Source: Clarkia xantiana subsp. parviflora (Eukaryota; Streptophyta; Magnoliopsida; Myrtales; Onagraceae). From it: 64,000 bases of DNA. The stretch covers positions 1 to 64,000 of the forward strand of contig JAPTYO010000014.1 in the NCBI GenBank assembly GCA_036873135.1. Reading direction: 5' to 3'. Made by a program: the position numbers and the translations under genes. The notes beneath the pieces are model-generated. The model was not told where the DNA came from. It ran no database searches and saw only the letters and a list, made by a program, of their open reading frames with translations. This document shows positions 53,901-64,000 of this stretch, piece after piece. Each line of letters begins with the position of its first letter. Positions within the stretch are counted from its first letter, which is position 1.

Positions 53901-54145
53901 GACCTTAACGTTGACTTGGCGCCCAAGCCAAAACGGTATTCAATATTCACGGCAAACATCAACATCCTTTCCGTATATCGCTTACTCTGTTGCAATATGT
54001 CTATCAGTCTCTACACCTACGAACAAAATTGATATTTATACTTTTTTGTTCTTTTATGAAGTCGTTTTGCAAGTCTTCTAGTCATGCATTCCCTCAAGGA
54101 AAAACTTTTTTTACAAGTTACGTCTTTAGGGCCGTGCTACCGTTT
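53900..54145 (+). promoter_or_regulatory. Receptor-kinase upstream block, copy 1
   Basis: GACCTTAACGTTGACTTGGC followed by GCCCAAGCCAAAACG, then CAAACATCAACATCC and CAAAATTGATATTTATAC, and on to TCTTTAGGGCCGTGC. The same series recurs at 59700-59955 and, in part, at 58600 and 60700. TTGACTT contains the W-box core TTGAC, bound by WRKY factors in defence genes. It lies 520-770 bp before the kinase ATG. Confidence 0.65.
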
Positions 54146-54666
54146 AAAAATGTACCTAAGAGAGTATAAGTGTATACCGAATGTCTTGAAATTCGAACTT
54201 ATAGGACAATTAAGGCGTACAATAGTATTAGAGTTGAGGCTTCGAATCCGAAAGCTGACTTAAAAAGGTGAAAAAAATGGTGGCTTGTAAAATGGGTTTT
54301 TCCCCATAGGAGTCTCATCACTTGATACGTAACCTGAGTTTTCGGACATAGAACTCATCATTTGGTTGGTAATATAAGTTTACGGCCATATAAAATGTTG
54401 AACACCCTCCCTAAAAACTCAGTCCAAAAAAGAGAAATTCCTATTGAGTTTGAATAATATCTCTTACTTATTCTGTTCCCATGGTACAACTGAATATTAC
54501 ACAAGTTAATAATTAAGTGTACTTCTCCTACTTTTCTTCTATATATAAATATATCAATAGGGAGTCCTCCTAGCTAGCAACTTAAATAAATAGAGATACA
54601 TACACACAACTGTGTAGTATCTTATCTTCCTAAATCTTTCCATCTCTCTAAGGACACAGATTATAT

Positions 54667-57600
54667 ATGGGACAAAGAATCATGGTGCTGTTGTTTCTGC
54701 TTCTCGGGTGCTCTGTTCTTCAAATGCTGCACCTTCATGGCCAAGAAACAGATCCAGGTTCGTTTATACTTAATTATCAAATTGTAGAAGAGAGAATGAT
54801 ATGCTTAATTGTTTGGCATGCAACTAATTGTTTGCTTAATTTTCCTGGCCAAGTGAAGGTTTCATCAGCATAGATTGCGGGTCTTCTAGTGAATACTTTG
54901 ATAGTAGCACCGGCCTAAATTATGCGACGGATGATCAATATGTAGATACTGGAAACAACATAGAGCCCAAAGATCCCGATGCCGCAAATTTAAATCGTCA
55001 AGGCAGAGCCTTAAGAAGTTTCCCAAATGGTACGAGGAATTGTTACAGGCTTAGACCAGCAAAAGGAAAGGGCAACACCTACTTGATTCGAGCTTCGTTC
55101 GCATACTTAAATTACGATGGCAAGGATCAGACCCCGATATTTGATTTGCATATCGGGGTTAATTACTGGGCAACAGTGACTTCTTCTTCCTACATCTATC
55201 AAGAGATTATCTATGTCTCCCCCACAGATGAAATACAAGTTTGTCTAATCGATACTGGGAGCGGGATACCTTTCATTTCGGCGCTGGAGCTACGGTTGAT
55301 TGATAGTACAACAACTTACCAGCTTGAATCGAAGTCACTGGTAAATCAATGGCGTTATGCTATTGGAAGCTCAAGAACATTCAGGTGAATTATATTACAT
55401 TTGGTTGATGAAATATTAGTTGAATTCAGTTATATGCTAACTAATTAATTAGCTTGCAGGGTTTTCTTTTTCCTAACACTTGTTTACATGTTTGTTTGGA
55501 ATGGCAACTTTAGGTATCCTGAAGATAGTTACGATCGAATATGGTCCGCAAAAAGCTTCAATTGGTCATATATCAATACTACCTTAACCGCTACCATAGA
55601 CAACAACAACGATCCGTTTAAAGTACCTGCAGATGTTCTGAAGACGGCTCAAACAGCAGCTAATAGCAACTCATCCCTTGATATGCAATGGGAATCAAAC
55701 ATGAGTTTCAAAGAGTGCATTTACTTTCACTTTGTTGAGCTACAAAGCTTGCCAAACAATCAACGGAGGGTTTTCAACATTTTTTTGAGCAATGGACAGT
55801 CAAGTCCAAATATTAGCCCTGAATATCTAAAGCCGTTGACTGTAATTTCACCCTTTCTTACTGGATCGGAAACCAGCTTCTCGATCATTGCCACAGACCC
55901 AACCAGCCAGTATCCACCACTCCTCAATGCTGTCGAGCGTTTCACTCTTATTGATCATCCCAATATACCAACTTTCCTAGATGATGGTAAGAACGGATTT
56001 TAGTTAACTTTTTTTTTTTTTGTTGTATTATCAACTCTTAAATGATTTGACAGTCTCACGAAATAAATCACAGCTAACGCCGTTACTGAAGTGAAAAATG
56101 CGTACAAAGTTATGATACATAGCTGGCAGGGCGACCCATGCATGCCGAAAAATTACATTTGGGAGGGTCTCAACTGTAGCTATAACGATCCTCCAAGAGT
56201 CGTCGCACTGTAAGCTGCAGATTATCTGAACTTTTTCAGTGTTTTAATTATATATTTAGTTACTGCCTTTGATCAGAACATGTTATGCTTCTATGAAAAT
56301 GATGCCAATAATTTTGTCTTCTTTAAAATAGAAATAACTTGCAGTTTCTGGTTTATTGTCGGCAGGAACTTGAGCGCCCGCATGTTGACTGGAGATATAG
56401 CAAGAGCTACTTATCTATCAAATTTACTGGCATTGGAGACCTTGTAAGTAGCGGTGATACTTATGTTTGTTTGCGATGATTTTAATCTCAAGACCAAATA
56501 GAAGTGTAGAGGTGAGTACTTTGTGTAACTTGGTTTTCATTAATTGATTACAGGGATATGTCCCACAACCAACTAACCGGACAAATACCTGAATTTCTAG
56601 GAAAGCTTCCAAATCTGAAAGTCCTGTGAGTATAATTGTTATTATTAGAATGAGATTTACGGAGATGAATTAGCCTAGCATTTTCTTTGAAGGGATTTAA
56701 GCGGAAACAATCTCAGCGGTTCCATTCCTGAGACCATTCAGAAAAAGATGGCTGATAAATCACTGAACTTGAGGTAAAATCTTGTTCATATTTACTTGAT
56801 ATCTATTCATTAAGGAAAATTTCATTTGGTCGCTGATGTTGGTTTATTTCTCGGTATCCCTTCAGTGTCTCAGGTAACCAGAATATGTGCCTGATTTCGT
56901 CTTGTCAACCAAATAGGAAGAATAAGAAGAATGGCTTTATAAAACCCCTGATTATTGGGGTTGCAATCTTCATGGCCATTATGCTCATTGGTCTTGCTAT
57001 TAAATGGGGAGTCAGGAGTAGAAAAGAGAATGGTAATTAATATTATACTGTCTTACTATAAGTTTGCATACACTAATTGCAGTGGTTGCTAACTATTTAT
57101 TATGTTTTGATATGCAGGACAGAGTGGATCAGGAACAATCAAATCAAAAAACAGATCTTTCACGTATAATGAAGTACTGAGGATCACAGAAAACAAAAAG
57201 ACAGTTATTGGAGAAGGTGGGTTTGGGAAAGTTTACCTCGGTACTCTTGCTGATGGTTCCAAAGTCGCTGTAAAAATTCGTTCACAATCATCAAAGCAAG
57301 GAGACCGGGAATTTCAATCGGAAGTAAGATATGTATGATCTCACTGATCTGTTGGAAGCTTGTATATATTTGAATTTAGATTTGAACAAAGCAACTATTA
57401 TATATATTGCAGGCACAGCTCCTTACGGTTTTTAACCATAGAAACCTCGTTTCTTTAGTCGGGTATTGTGATGATTCCCAAAATATGGTTCTCATTTACG
57501 AGTTTATGGAGAAGGGAAACATAAGAGAACAGTTATCAGGTACTTGTTATTGACAAGATAATAATGTACACTTCTAGCTAGCTGTATCATTCAAATCAAG

Positions 57601-58481
57601 AGAGAGATTACTGCTTGTTTGTATGTATTTTTGCAGAGAGCAACCCCAACATATTGACATGGAGCGAGAGACTGCGAATTGCCCTAGATGCTGCACAAGG
57701 TGAGTAATTGCACCATATTATGTGATGAAAAAACAATTAAAAATTGTATTATTATAGTGATAATGATGGGTTTCAGGGTTGGATTATCTACACAATGGCT
57801 GCAACCCATCTATCATCCATAGAGACTTGAAGACTTCAAACATTTTGTTGAATGAGCGCATGCAAGCAAAGATAGCAGATTTCGGTATATCAAAAGTTTT
57901 TGCAACGGAAAATGGTCCTCACATCAGGACTCGTCCTGCTGGTACTCGAGGCTACATTGATCCCGAGTAAGAACTATTAGCTATATACAACTGGTTTTTT
58001 CTTATTAATATATATATATATATATAAATAAATAGGATAAATGTATAAATTCTTGGTTGATGTATTGGATTGCAGATTCGAAAGCTCAGGAAACTTGAGC
58101 AGGAAAAGCGATGTTTACAGCTTCGGAATCATTCTTCTAGAATTAGTCACGGGACACCCTCCGACAAATATCCACATACTCCAGTGGGTGAATCCTATCA
58201 TAGAAAGTGGAGATATACAAAGAATTGTTGATCCTCGACTGAATGGTCAATTCAACAAAAACTCTGCATGGAAAGTCGTCGAGATAGCCATGTCTTGTGC
58301 ATCGATGAATGCATCTCAGAGACCAGATATAGGTCCCGTGTTGGGAGAACTGAAGGAATGTTGGGATATGGAAATGAAGATGGAGATGGCAGTTGATGGA
58401 AGGTTGACAACCAATAACTCATTCGAAGTGGTAGCATCTGGCGAATTTGCAAATGATGATTCTGTTCCAATGCCTAGATAA
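54667..58481 (+). CDS. Malectin-like LRR receptor kinase, 13 exons, 871 aa
   Basis: Exons 54667-54757, 54859-55384, 55514-55986, 56074-56209, 56366-56443, 56554-56625, 56693-56773, 56866-57032, 57118-57323, 57413-57539, 57637-57699, 57777-57966 and 58076-58481 join in frame. Signal peptide (MVLLFLLLGCSVLQ region), malectin-like domain from GFISIDCGSS (about 31-360) with RSFPNGTRNCY and DTGSGIPFISALELR, the linker WQGDPCMPKNYIWEGLNCSY, about three LRRs, a membrane helix near 509-531 and an RD kinase: GEGGFGKVY, Lys594 in VAVK, HRD (Asp690), DFG (708-710), SDVYSFGIILLELVTG. All catalytic residues are present. The layout matches the LRR-I (FRK1/IOS1/SIRK) class, plasma-membrane receptors often induced by pathogens or senescence. 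Confidence 0.94.
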
Positions 58482-58599
58482 ACTCATGTTTTCTACAAAG
58501 CTATAGAGAGCATATATACATGACACAACCTTGTTTCCGTTAGTCTACTCTTCTTTATGCAACATATCTTGTTATTATCATCATATTGCAGTCGAATTT

Positions 58600-58745
58600 G
58601 TTGTGAGGTAATTTCAGAAAACAGAACTGGAGTGAAGGAGGGACCTTAGACGTTGACTTGCGCCCAAGCCAAAGAGTTACATTTGACAAGTATTGCCATT
58701 TCTCGAAGCTTCACAAGCTATATATATACGTCGATGATTTTTCAT
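58600..58745 (+). promoter_or_regulatory. Receptor-kinase upstream block, copy 2 (partial)
   Basis: GAGGTAATTTCAGAAAAC then GGGACCTTAGACGTTGACTT and CGCCCAAGCC match copies 1 and 3. The block ends early and leads into a decayed kinase tail, not a gene start. Confidence 0.55.
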
Positions 58746-58769
58746 TAATCTTTGTTTCGTAAAAATGAG

Positions 58770-59038
58770 GAAATATCCACATACTAAAGTGGGTGAAGCC
58801 TATCATAGAAAGTTGAGACATACAAAGAATTGTTGATCCTAGACTGAATGGAAAGTCGTCGAGATAGCCATGTCTTGTGCACCGATCGATGACTGCATCT
58901 CAGAGACCAGATATAAGTCGTGTAGTACTGAAGGAATGTTTGGGATGTGGAGATGGCATTTGATGCAAGGTTGACAACCAATAACTCATTCGATCGAGGT
59001 GAATTGGTAAATGATGATTTTCCTCCAATGCTTAGATA
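58770..59038 (+). pseudogene. Decayed 3' end of a receptor kinase
   Basis: About 270 bp match the end of the intact gene (58170-58481): ATCCACATACTAAAGTGGGT, TGTTGATCCTAGACTGAATG, GTCGTCGAGATAGCCATGTC, TTGACAACCAATAACTCATT. Several deletions, including the GQFNKNSA codons, break the frame. A leftover of an additional tandem copy. Confidence 0.88.
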
Positions 59039-59042
59039 AAAG

Positions 59043-59532
59043 GGTTAACAGGTCTTTTGGTCTATGATGTTTGACCACTTTTGGGTTTTGGTACATGATG
59101 TTTTTTTTGCCTAGTTTTGGTACCATATGTTTGCAGATTTATCTAGTTTTGGTCCGACTGTTATATTTCGTCCATTTTTTAACATGTGCAAGCCACGTGA
59201 TCCCCTCTAAACTTTCAGTTTAGTCCTTATAATACTTTCCTAACTTTTTTTTGTTTAATTTAGTACCGAAGTTTCAAAATTGACCGTAATTGGACAACTA
59301 TGTCCGATTGAAATTTTGAAACTTCGGGACTAAATTGAACAAAAAAAAAGTTAGGAAAGTATTAGAGGGACTAAATTGAACAAAATTGAAAGTTTATGGT
59401 GGATCACGTGACTTGGAATGTAACGGTCAGACCAAAACTAGAAAAATCTGCAAACATATGGTACCAAAACTATGCAAAAAAAACATCATGGATCAAAACC
59501 CAAAATGGTCAAACATCATGGACCTGTTAACC
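59043..59532. mobile_element. 490-bp fold-back element (MITE-like)
   Basis: The two halves are near-perfect reverse complements: GGTTAACAGGTC at 59043 and GACCTGTTAACC ending 59532, with matching inner motifs (TTTGGTACCATATGTTTGCA against TGCAAACATATGGTACCAAA, and CTTTCCTAAC against GTTAGGAAAG). There is no coding potential, and a target duplication is not obvious. It would form a long hairpin if transcribed. Confidence 0.88.
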
Positions 59533-59619
59533 TTATATAAAATCATGTTTTTTTTGCAAATGATGATTTACGTGCCGTGTTACCATTAGGTTTTTTACAT
59601 GCGCAGTGTTATCGATGTG

Positions 59620-59955
59620 TTGGAAGGTAATTTCAGAAAACTGGACATTATTGTTGGTGCAGTGTGCATATATATTACTGGGACTAGTGGGATATTTACA
59701 GGGACTTAGACGTTGACTTGTCGGCCAAGCCAATACGTTTTAGTGAATATTCACCCACAAACATCAACATCCTAATTGCCATATCTCTTACTCTGAAGCG
59801 TCTACTAATCAGACCATTCTACAGTTACGAAACAAATTGATATTTAGACTTGTTTGTTCCTTTATTAAGTCATTTTCTAAGCCTCATCTTTCTGGTCATG
59901 CAGCCCTCAAGAACAAGCTTGTCTTTTAAGTTATGTCTTTAGGGTCGTGCAACGC
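59620..59955 (+). promoter_or_regulatory. Receptor-kinase upstream block, copy 3
   Basis: GAAGGTAATTTCAGAAAACT, GGGACTTAGACGTTGACTTG, CCAAGCCAATACG, CAAACATCAACATCC, then GTCATGCAGCCCTCAAG and TTATGTCTTTAGGGTCGTGC follow copy 1 in order over about 330 bp. It is 1.2 kb before the next kinase start and is followed by the poly(C) run. Confidence 0.65.
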
Positions 59956-59956
59956 A

Positions 59957-59958
<2 letters not shown>

Positions 59959-59995
<37 letters not shown>
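59959..59995 (+). repeat. 37-nt poly(C) run
   Basis: An uninterrupted C homopolymer between GCATG and GAGTG, directly after upstream block 3. The exact length may not be reliable. G-quadruplex or i-motif formation is possible. Confidence 0.85.
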
Positions 59996-59996
<1 letters not shown>

Positions 59997-60273
59997 AGTG
60001 TCTTTAGAAAGAGTTACTTTTCAAGTAATGCGGGTCGAGGACAACAGTGAAATGATACAATTAAATATCAACTTGGTCTGTATTCAAGTCTTTGCCAAAG
60101 TCGTCGGTTACAGCTCAAGTCGGCTCATATAGCATTATGTCACACCTCTAAATTCGAACGTCTGTTCGTACTAATCCAATTCAATCTAGTTGAGTGTCAT
60201 ATGAAGTCCATTTAGGAGTACAATACGACACTAGCAACATGTTTACTCTCTACACTTAGTATTATAATTCATG

Positions 60274-60554
60274 TTAGCACTGGGTTAGCCTGTTGTTGTT
60301 ATGAGTAAAATGTTGGTCATGAGATTTTTCACATTCACGGGACTCGAACCCGAGACTTTAGAACCCGAACCGTAGAGTTCTAGTTGATTGAGAGACGAAA
60401 CACTGAACCGATGCACCATGTTAGCACTGGGTTAGCCTATAGTTGTTATGAGTAAAATGTTGGTCATGAGATTTTTCACATTCACGGGACTCGAACCCGA
60501 ACCGTAGAGTTCTAGTTGATTGAGAGACGAAACATTGAACCGATGCACCATGTT
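60274..60554 (-). repeat. Tandem pair of tRNA-like (SINE-type) sequences
   Basis: Two units (60274-60420 and 60421-60554) share TTAGCACTGGGTTAGCCT through AACCGATGCACCATG. The second lacks about 14 bp. On the minus strand GGTTCGAGTCCC (60339-60350 and the equivalent in unit 2) is a polymerase III B box, and GTGCATCGGTTCAG upstream could be a weak A box. No intact cloverleaf is visible, so these are tRNA-derived repeats, not tRNA genes. Confidence 0.55.
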
Positions 60555-60699
60555 ACAATGGTTAATTATTATCATTATAATAAATTTGAGTCTAAGGTGC
60601 TTACACCATGAAACCTTGGGACTAAACAAACAATTTATATATATTGGGAATTAATATTTCTTACTCCTCAGTCAAGTCAAGTAAACAAGAGTGGATAGA

Positions 60700-60890
60700 G
60701 CTATTAGTTGACTTGGCGCCCGAGCCAATACGTTACTGAATATTCATCACAAACATCAACATCCTTTTCATATCTTTAATTTTGCAATATCTGTTAATTC
60801 CACTCCAGTCAAATTATCAGACCATTCAACGCGTAATGTAGTGATTGATGTATACTTGTTTGTTCTTTTGTAAAGTCACGTCTATTCTTC
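60700..60890 (+). promoter_or_regulatory. Receptor-kinase upstream block, copy 4
   Basis: TTGACTTGGCGCCCGAGCCA, AATACGTTACTGAATATTCA and CACAAACATCAACATCC, then GTATACTTGTTTGTTCTTTT and GTAAAGTCACG match copies 1 and 3. It is about 410 bp upstream of the second kinase ATG. Confidence 0.65.
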
Positions 60891-61119
60891 TCCCCCTGCC
60901 CTTAACGACAAATTAAAATGTGCCCACAAAGTTCTCACTGTCAAGAATAAGACGCACGATTGTCCCATAACCTCAAGAACTATTTTGAGTTATAAGTTTT
61001 CCATGCTCTTATTCATATTTTAATATGACTCACTAAACGCCTCATGGCAGCTTGTATACACTCCTAATAATTGGCATCGAAACTATAATTACTCAACGTC
61101 TCCTATGTACTTTTCATAC

Positions 61120-64000
61120 ATGAATCTGAAAATGTTGTTGTTTTTGGGTTTGGCCCTAGCAATCTCTACTGACCGGCAGCAGCTAAATCCAGGTTATATT
61201 CCCCGTCCTTTTTTTTTTTTTTTGGCCATGGATTCCCTGTCCTTTCTCAATCCATCTTCCTCTCATTGATCTTTTTCTTTTGAGTGAGTGAATGAATGAA
61301 TATATACATGCATATATAAGTTACATGGGATGGAATTTTCTGTAATTTTCATGGATTATATATATGGGAATGTCTTGTTAATATATATATATCCTGTGAA
61401 GGTTTCATAAGCATAGACTGTGGAGCTGCTAGTGATTATGTAGATGAGAATCTGAAAATCTACTACCAAACTGATGAAGGATTTGTAAGCAGTGGCACAA
61501 TCATGCAAGCATCTGCTCAAGAACTATACACGGACCCAGAAAGCAGCAATTTACAGCAATTCAAGACAATGAGAGTTTTCCCCAACGGAACAAGAAATTG
61601 CTACACATTAAGACCCAAGCAAGGAAAAGGAAACACATATCTCATCAAGGCTTCGTTTCGGTACGGGAACTATGACGGTAGATATGAAGCCCGTCTTTTG
61701 ACTCGCATATTGATGTTAACTATTGGGCAACATTGAGGTGGGCTTCTGAGTATGTAGCCGGAGGTGCGGAGCTCATTTATATTCCGCCGAGGGATGATAT
61801 ACAGGTGTGTTTGGTAAACACTGGATCGGGGATTCCGTTCATTTCATCTTTGGAGTTACGAATTCTTGATAATGCTACATATCGTGTTGATTCCGGTGCA
61901 CTGTTATTACGCCAACGTAGCTATTACAATGGTAATAGCTCAACTAGAATCAGGCATGCACTCTTATACTCTTCTTCATTCTATCCTTGATTATTAATTA
62001 TGGGTTTGAGCACCATATATGCAAGAGTTAATAACCAAATTGCTACTTGAAATTTGACCAATTTACGTACAAATCGCTACTTAAACTCTGAATCATTTAC
62101 AAATCGCTACCTAGACCAAATTGGTCTGTTTGGCTCGGCCCAATGCGAAATTTAACAGGGTTGTGTCTGGTTCCCACCAACCTCATCATATATGGTGGTT
62201 AAATAAAATTCGTATGAATTGTCTTTTGGGTAATTAATTATGACTTGCAACTGCAGGCATCCGGACGATGAATATGACCGCCTTTGGACTGGTGATCAGC
62301 CACTTAAACCGTCTCCGAGACATATAATCACCGCTAATACAACTGTTAAGTCTGCAGCCTCAAACGACACTTACAAGGTTCCTGAAGTTGTCCTAAAAAC
62401 TGCACTGGAATTACAGAATACGTCCACCACGATGGAAGCAAATGTGTCGACTCCACCAACAGGGAGATGGTATTTTAACATGTACTTCGCTGAGTTACAA
62501 GTGTTGCCAAAAAACCAAGTAAGGGAGTTTGAAGTTTCTTTGTTGGGCAATGTAATTGCAACCTTGAGACCTCAGTTTGGGGAGCCAGTGACAGTAGTTA
62601 ACGCATATCCCCCCTTGGGTATGAATCTGAACTTTATGTTGAGATCAACAGCTCGATCTGATCTACCGGCGATTCTCAATGCTATTGACATAATGGCTAA
62701 TATTGATCTTCCTAATACAATGACTGCCTTGGATGATGGTAAGTAACTGCTCGTACCTTTCTCTTTGTTTCGAGTTTTTAGCCACGAGAAATATCGTCAC
62801 TATAATATTAGTGGCCGCAAAAGTAGTAGTGACGCCTCACTACAACTTCCCCATGGTTTAGGTTTAAACATATTCTCTCCTCTTGCCCCATAACGGTTAG
62901 AAAAAAAAAAAAAACCTAATTTTATGTGACATTTCAAATACTAGATTTACTTAAGCGTCGTAGATATCTTAGTATTATTGGAATTTTGAGACACTTAATA
63001 GCAGACATTTCTTTTTGTATTATTATTTCGACGTTTTTAAAGTGTCATTATGTTTTGATTTACGTGACACTTTTTTAAAAAATTATAACAATTTATGATG
63101 ACACTTAGTAGTGTTACTATTAGGTGTCACCTCTTTTAAGAGTTTTATGACACCAATTGCAAAGCGTCACAATTTTTCATGATGGTAGTTAAAAAATATC
63201 GATTAGTGTCGGTAAAAGCGTCGTTAGTTTCATGGCGACTCGGGTCACGATAAGTCATTTTGAACGTCACGAGAAGCTAGTTCTCTTGTAGTGATCTTAA
63301 GGTGATTTCCTTCGCTAAAAGTGTCAACGACAGCATTTTACAATTTCCGTGATGGTATATTCTCCTCTCTATAGTGCTTTATTCCAGTCTTGCATTGATC
63401 TATTAATTTCATCGAATCAATACATCAAAATAGACATTTTTACATCATGAATTTGATACAGTTAACGCCATGAATGGGCTGAAAAAGGCGTACAATGTGT
63501 TGAAAGATAGCTGGCAGGGCGATCCTTGCGTGCCAAAGGAACTTATATGGGAGGGTCTGAGCTGTAGCTATGACAATGGCAGCCCTTCAAGAGTTATCTC
63601 ACTGTAAGCTGCAGATTTTCCGAGATTTTGAAAGTTCTCTTTTTGTAATTAGTACTTAAAACCATTGAATAAGACATGCTCTGGTATACCCAAATTAAGC
63701 ATGTGTTGCACATTGGACATTACTCTTTGTCTTAGTTTAAGTTGTGATTTCCAATAGAAGCAACATCGGTAACTTTAGGAATTCGGTTTGCTTCGTGTTG
63801 TAGCAACTTGGCTTCCAGCATGTTGACTGGAGATATTTCAAGACTTACTTCGGTGTCCAATTTACTAGCACTGGAAACTCTGTATGCACTTAATTTTTCT
63901 GGTATTTTATTATGTTTTTGAGTGAATTGTTCTATTATTGACTTTGGTCACTTGGATTTTAATAACGAAAATAAAACTGTAAGTTTCAACATCAGTATTT
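61120..64000 (+). CDS. Second malectin-like LRR receptor kinase, 5' part only, one-base frameshift
   Basis: Exons 61120-61192 (signal peptide MNLKMLLFLGLALAIS), 61402-61953, 62257-62738, 63462-63603 and 63804-63881 parallel exons 1-5 of the gene at 54667: FISIDCGAASDY, TMRVFPNGTRNCYTLRPKQG, VCLVNTGSGIPFISSLELRI, HPDDEYDRLW, SWQGDPCVPKELIWEGLSCS, and the start of the first LRR. The gene runs off the window. Exon 2 has CCC at 61690-61692 where the frame needs one more C (between DGRYEA and FDSHIDVNYWATL); everything else is in frame. The exon 2 donor is AG|GCATGC, a GC donor. If the missing C is an assembly error, this is a normal gene; otherwise it is a pseudogene. Confidence 0.85.
62838..63293. 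mobile_element. CACTA-like non-autonomous element in intron 3 of the second kinase
   Basis: Starts CACTACAA (62838-62845) and ends TTGTAGTG (63286-63293), the usual CACTA termini, with internal GTCAC/GTGTCA-rich subterminal sequence. No coding region. The flanking trinucleotides do not match, so the exact ends are uncertain. Confidence 0.45.

Larger units (their letters stand above)
53449..54666. other. Spacer upstream of the first receptor kinase
   Basis: AT-rich. Contains the (GTGGA)n run at 53859-53900 and the conserved upstream block at 53900-54145. No gene is supported. A TATA-like run (TATATATAAATATA) near 54541 lies about 120 bp before the kinase ATG. Confidence 0.6.

Noticed and set aside
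60330..60360. tRNA gene suggested by GGGACTCGAACCCGA
   Set aside because: The B box is present, but no acceptor stem or anticodon arm can be folded in the 70 bp on the minus strand; a SINE-like origin fits better.
62020..62220. Possible MITE in intron 2 of the second kinase (AAATCGCTACTTAAACT repeats)
   Set aside because: Only short imperfect direct repeats; no inverted termini or target duplication could be identified.

Overview
This is nuclear DNA of a flowering plant, most likely a core eudicot. It has GT-AG introns, AT-rich spacers full of (TA)n, (GATA)n and GCTAGC runs, fragments of Ty1/copia elements, MITE-like elements, and plant-only families: a plasma-membrane H+-ATPase ending in YTV, a PV42-type CBS protein, the TPLATE-complex longin LOLITA, polygalacturonase, DUF2921, P-class PPR and malectin-like LRR receptor kinases. 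I cannot name the species. Several genes resemble Arabidopsis genes I recall from two parts of chromosome 1 (At1g153xx and At1g517xx-527xx).

Layout. 1-7986 is a tandem satellite (monomer about 168 bp) with a 16-monomer higher-order unit of about 2.7 kb present twice and a 20-bp perfect palindrome in most monomers. 9525-12751 is an intact H+-ATPase gene. 13757-15344 is a patchwork of two truncated copia elements. 16342-24623 holds the CBS gene, LOLITA (one-base frameshift), a damaged ATS3-like gene and a decayed CHX antiporter. 25886-28283 (minus) is a nine-exon polygalacturonase with substituted active-site motifs. 29760-30338 is the C-terminal piece of a DUF2921 protein. 32382-33471 (minus) is a decayed DEAD-box helicase.

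The core of the window, 34876-53448, is a tandem duplication of a glutamate dehydrogenase-like gene (GDH) and a 60S ribosomal protein L28 gene (RPL28). The junction can be placed at 45447/45448. In unit A, GDH is complete (638 aa, BED-like zinc finger plus GDH fold without the catalytic lysine). RPL28-A is split by a 3.3-kb insert carrying a full PPR gene, yet its intron 2 keeps three related C/D snoRNA-like units. In unit B, GDH lacks exon 1, is interrupted in exon 7 by a 2-kb LTR element with identical 184-bp LTRs, and has a frameshift. RPL28-B is intact but has lost the snoRNA units by deletion. The two units appear to have divided the original functions.

54667-64000 is a receptor-kinase cluster: one complete malectin-like LRR kinase (871 aa), a decayed C-terminal copy, and the first part of another gene that runs off the window. 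A conserved upstream block with a W-box-like TTGACTT recurs four times.

Caution: several otherwise good genes are broken by a single-base length difference in short homopolymers (19218, 44172, 61690), which may be consensus errors rather than real lesions.
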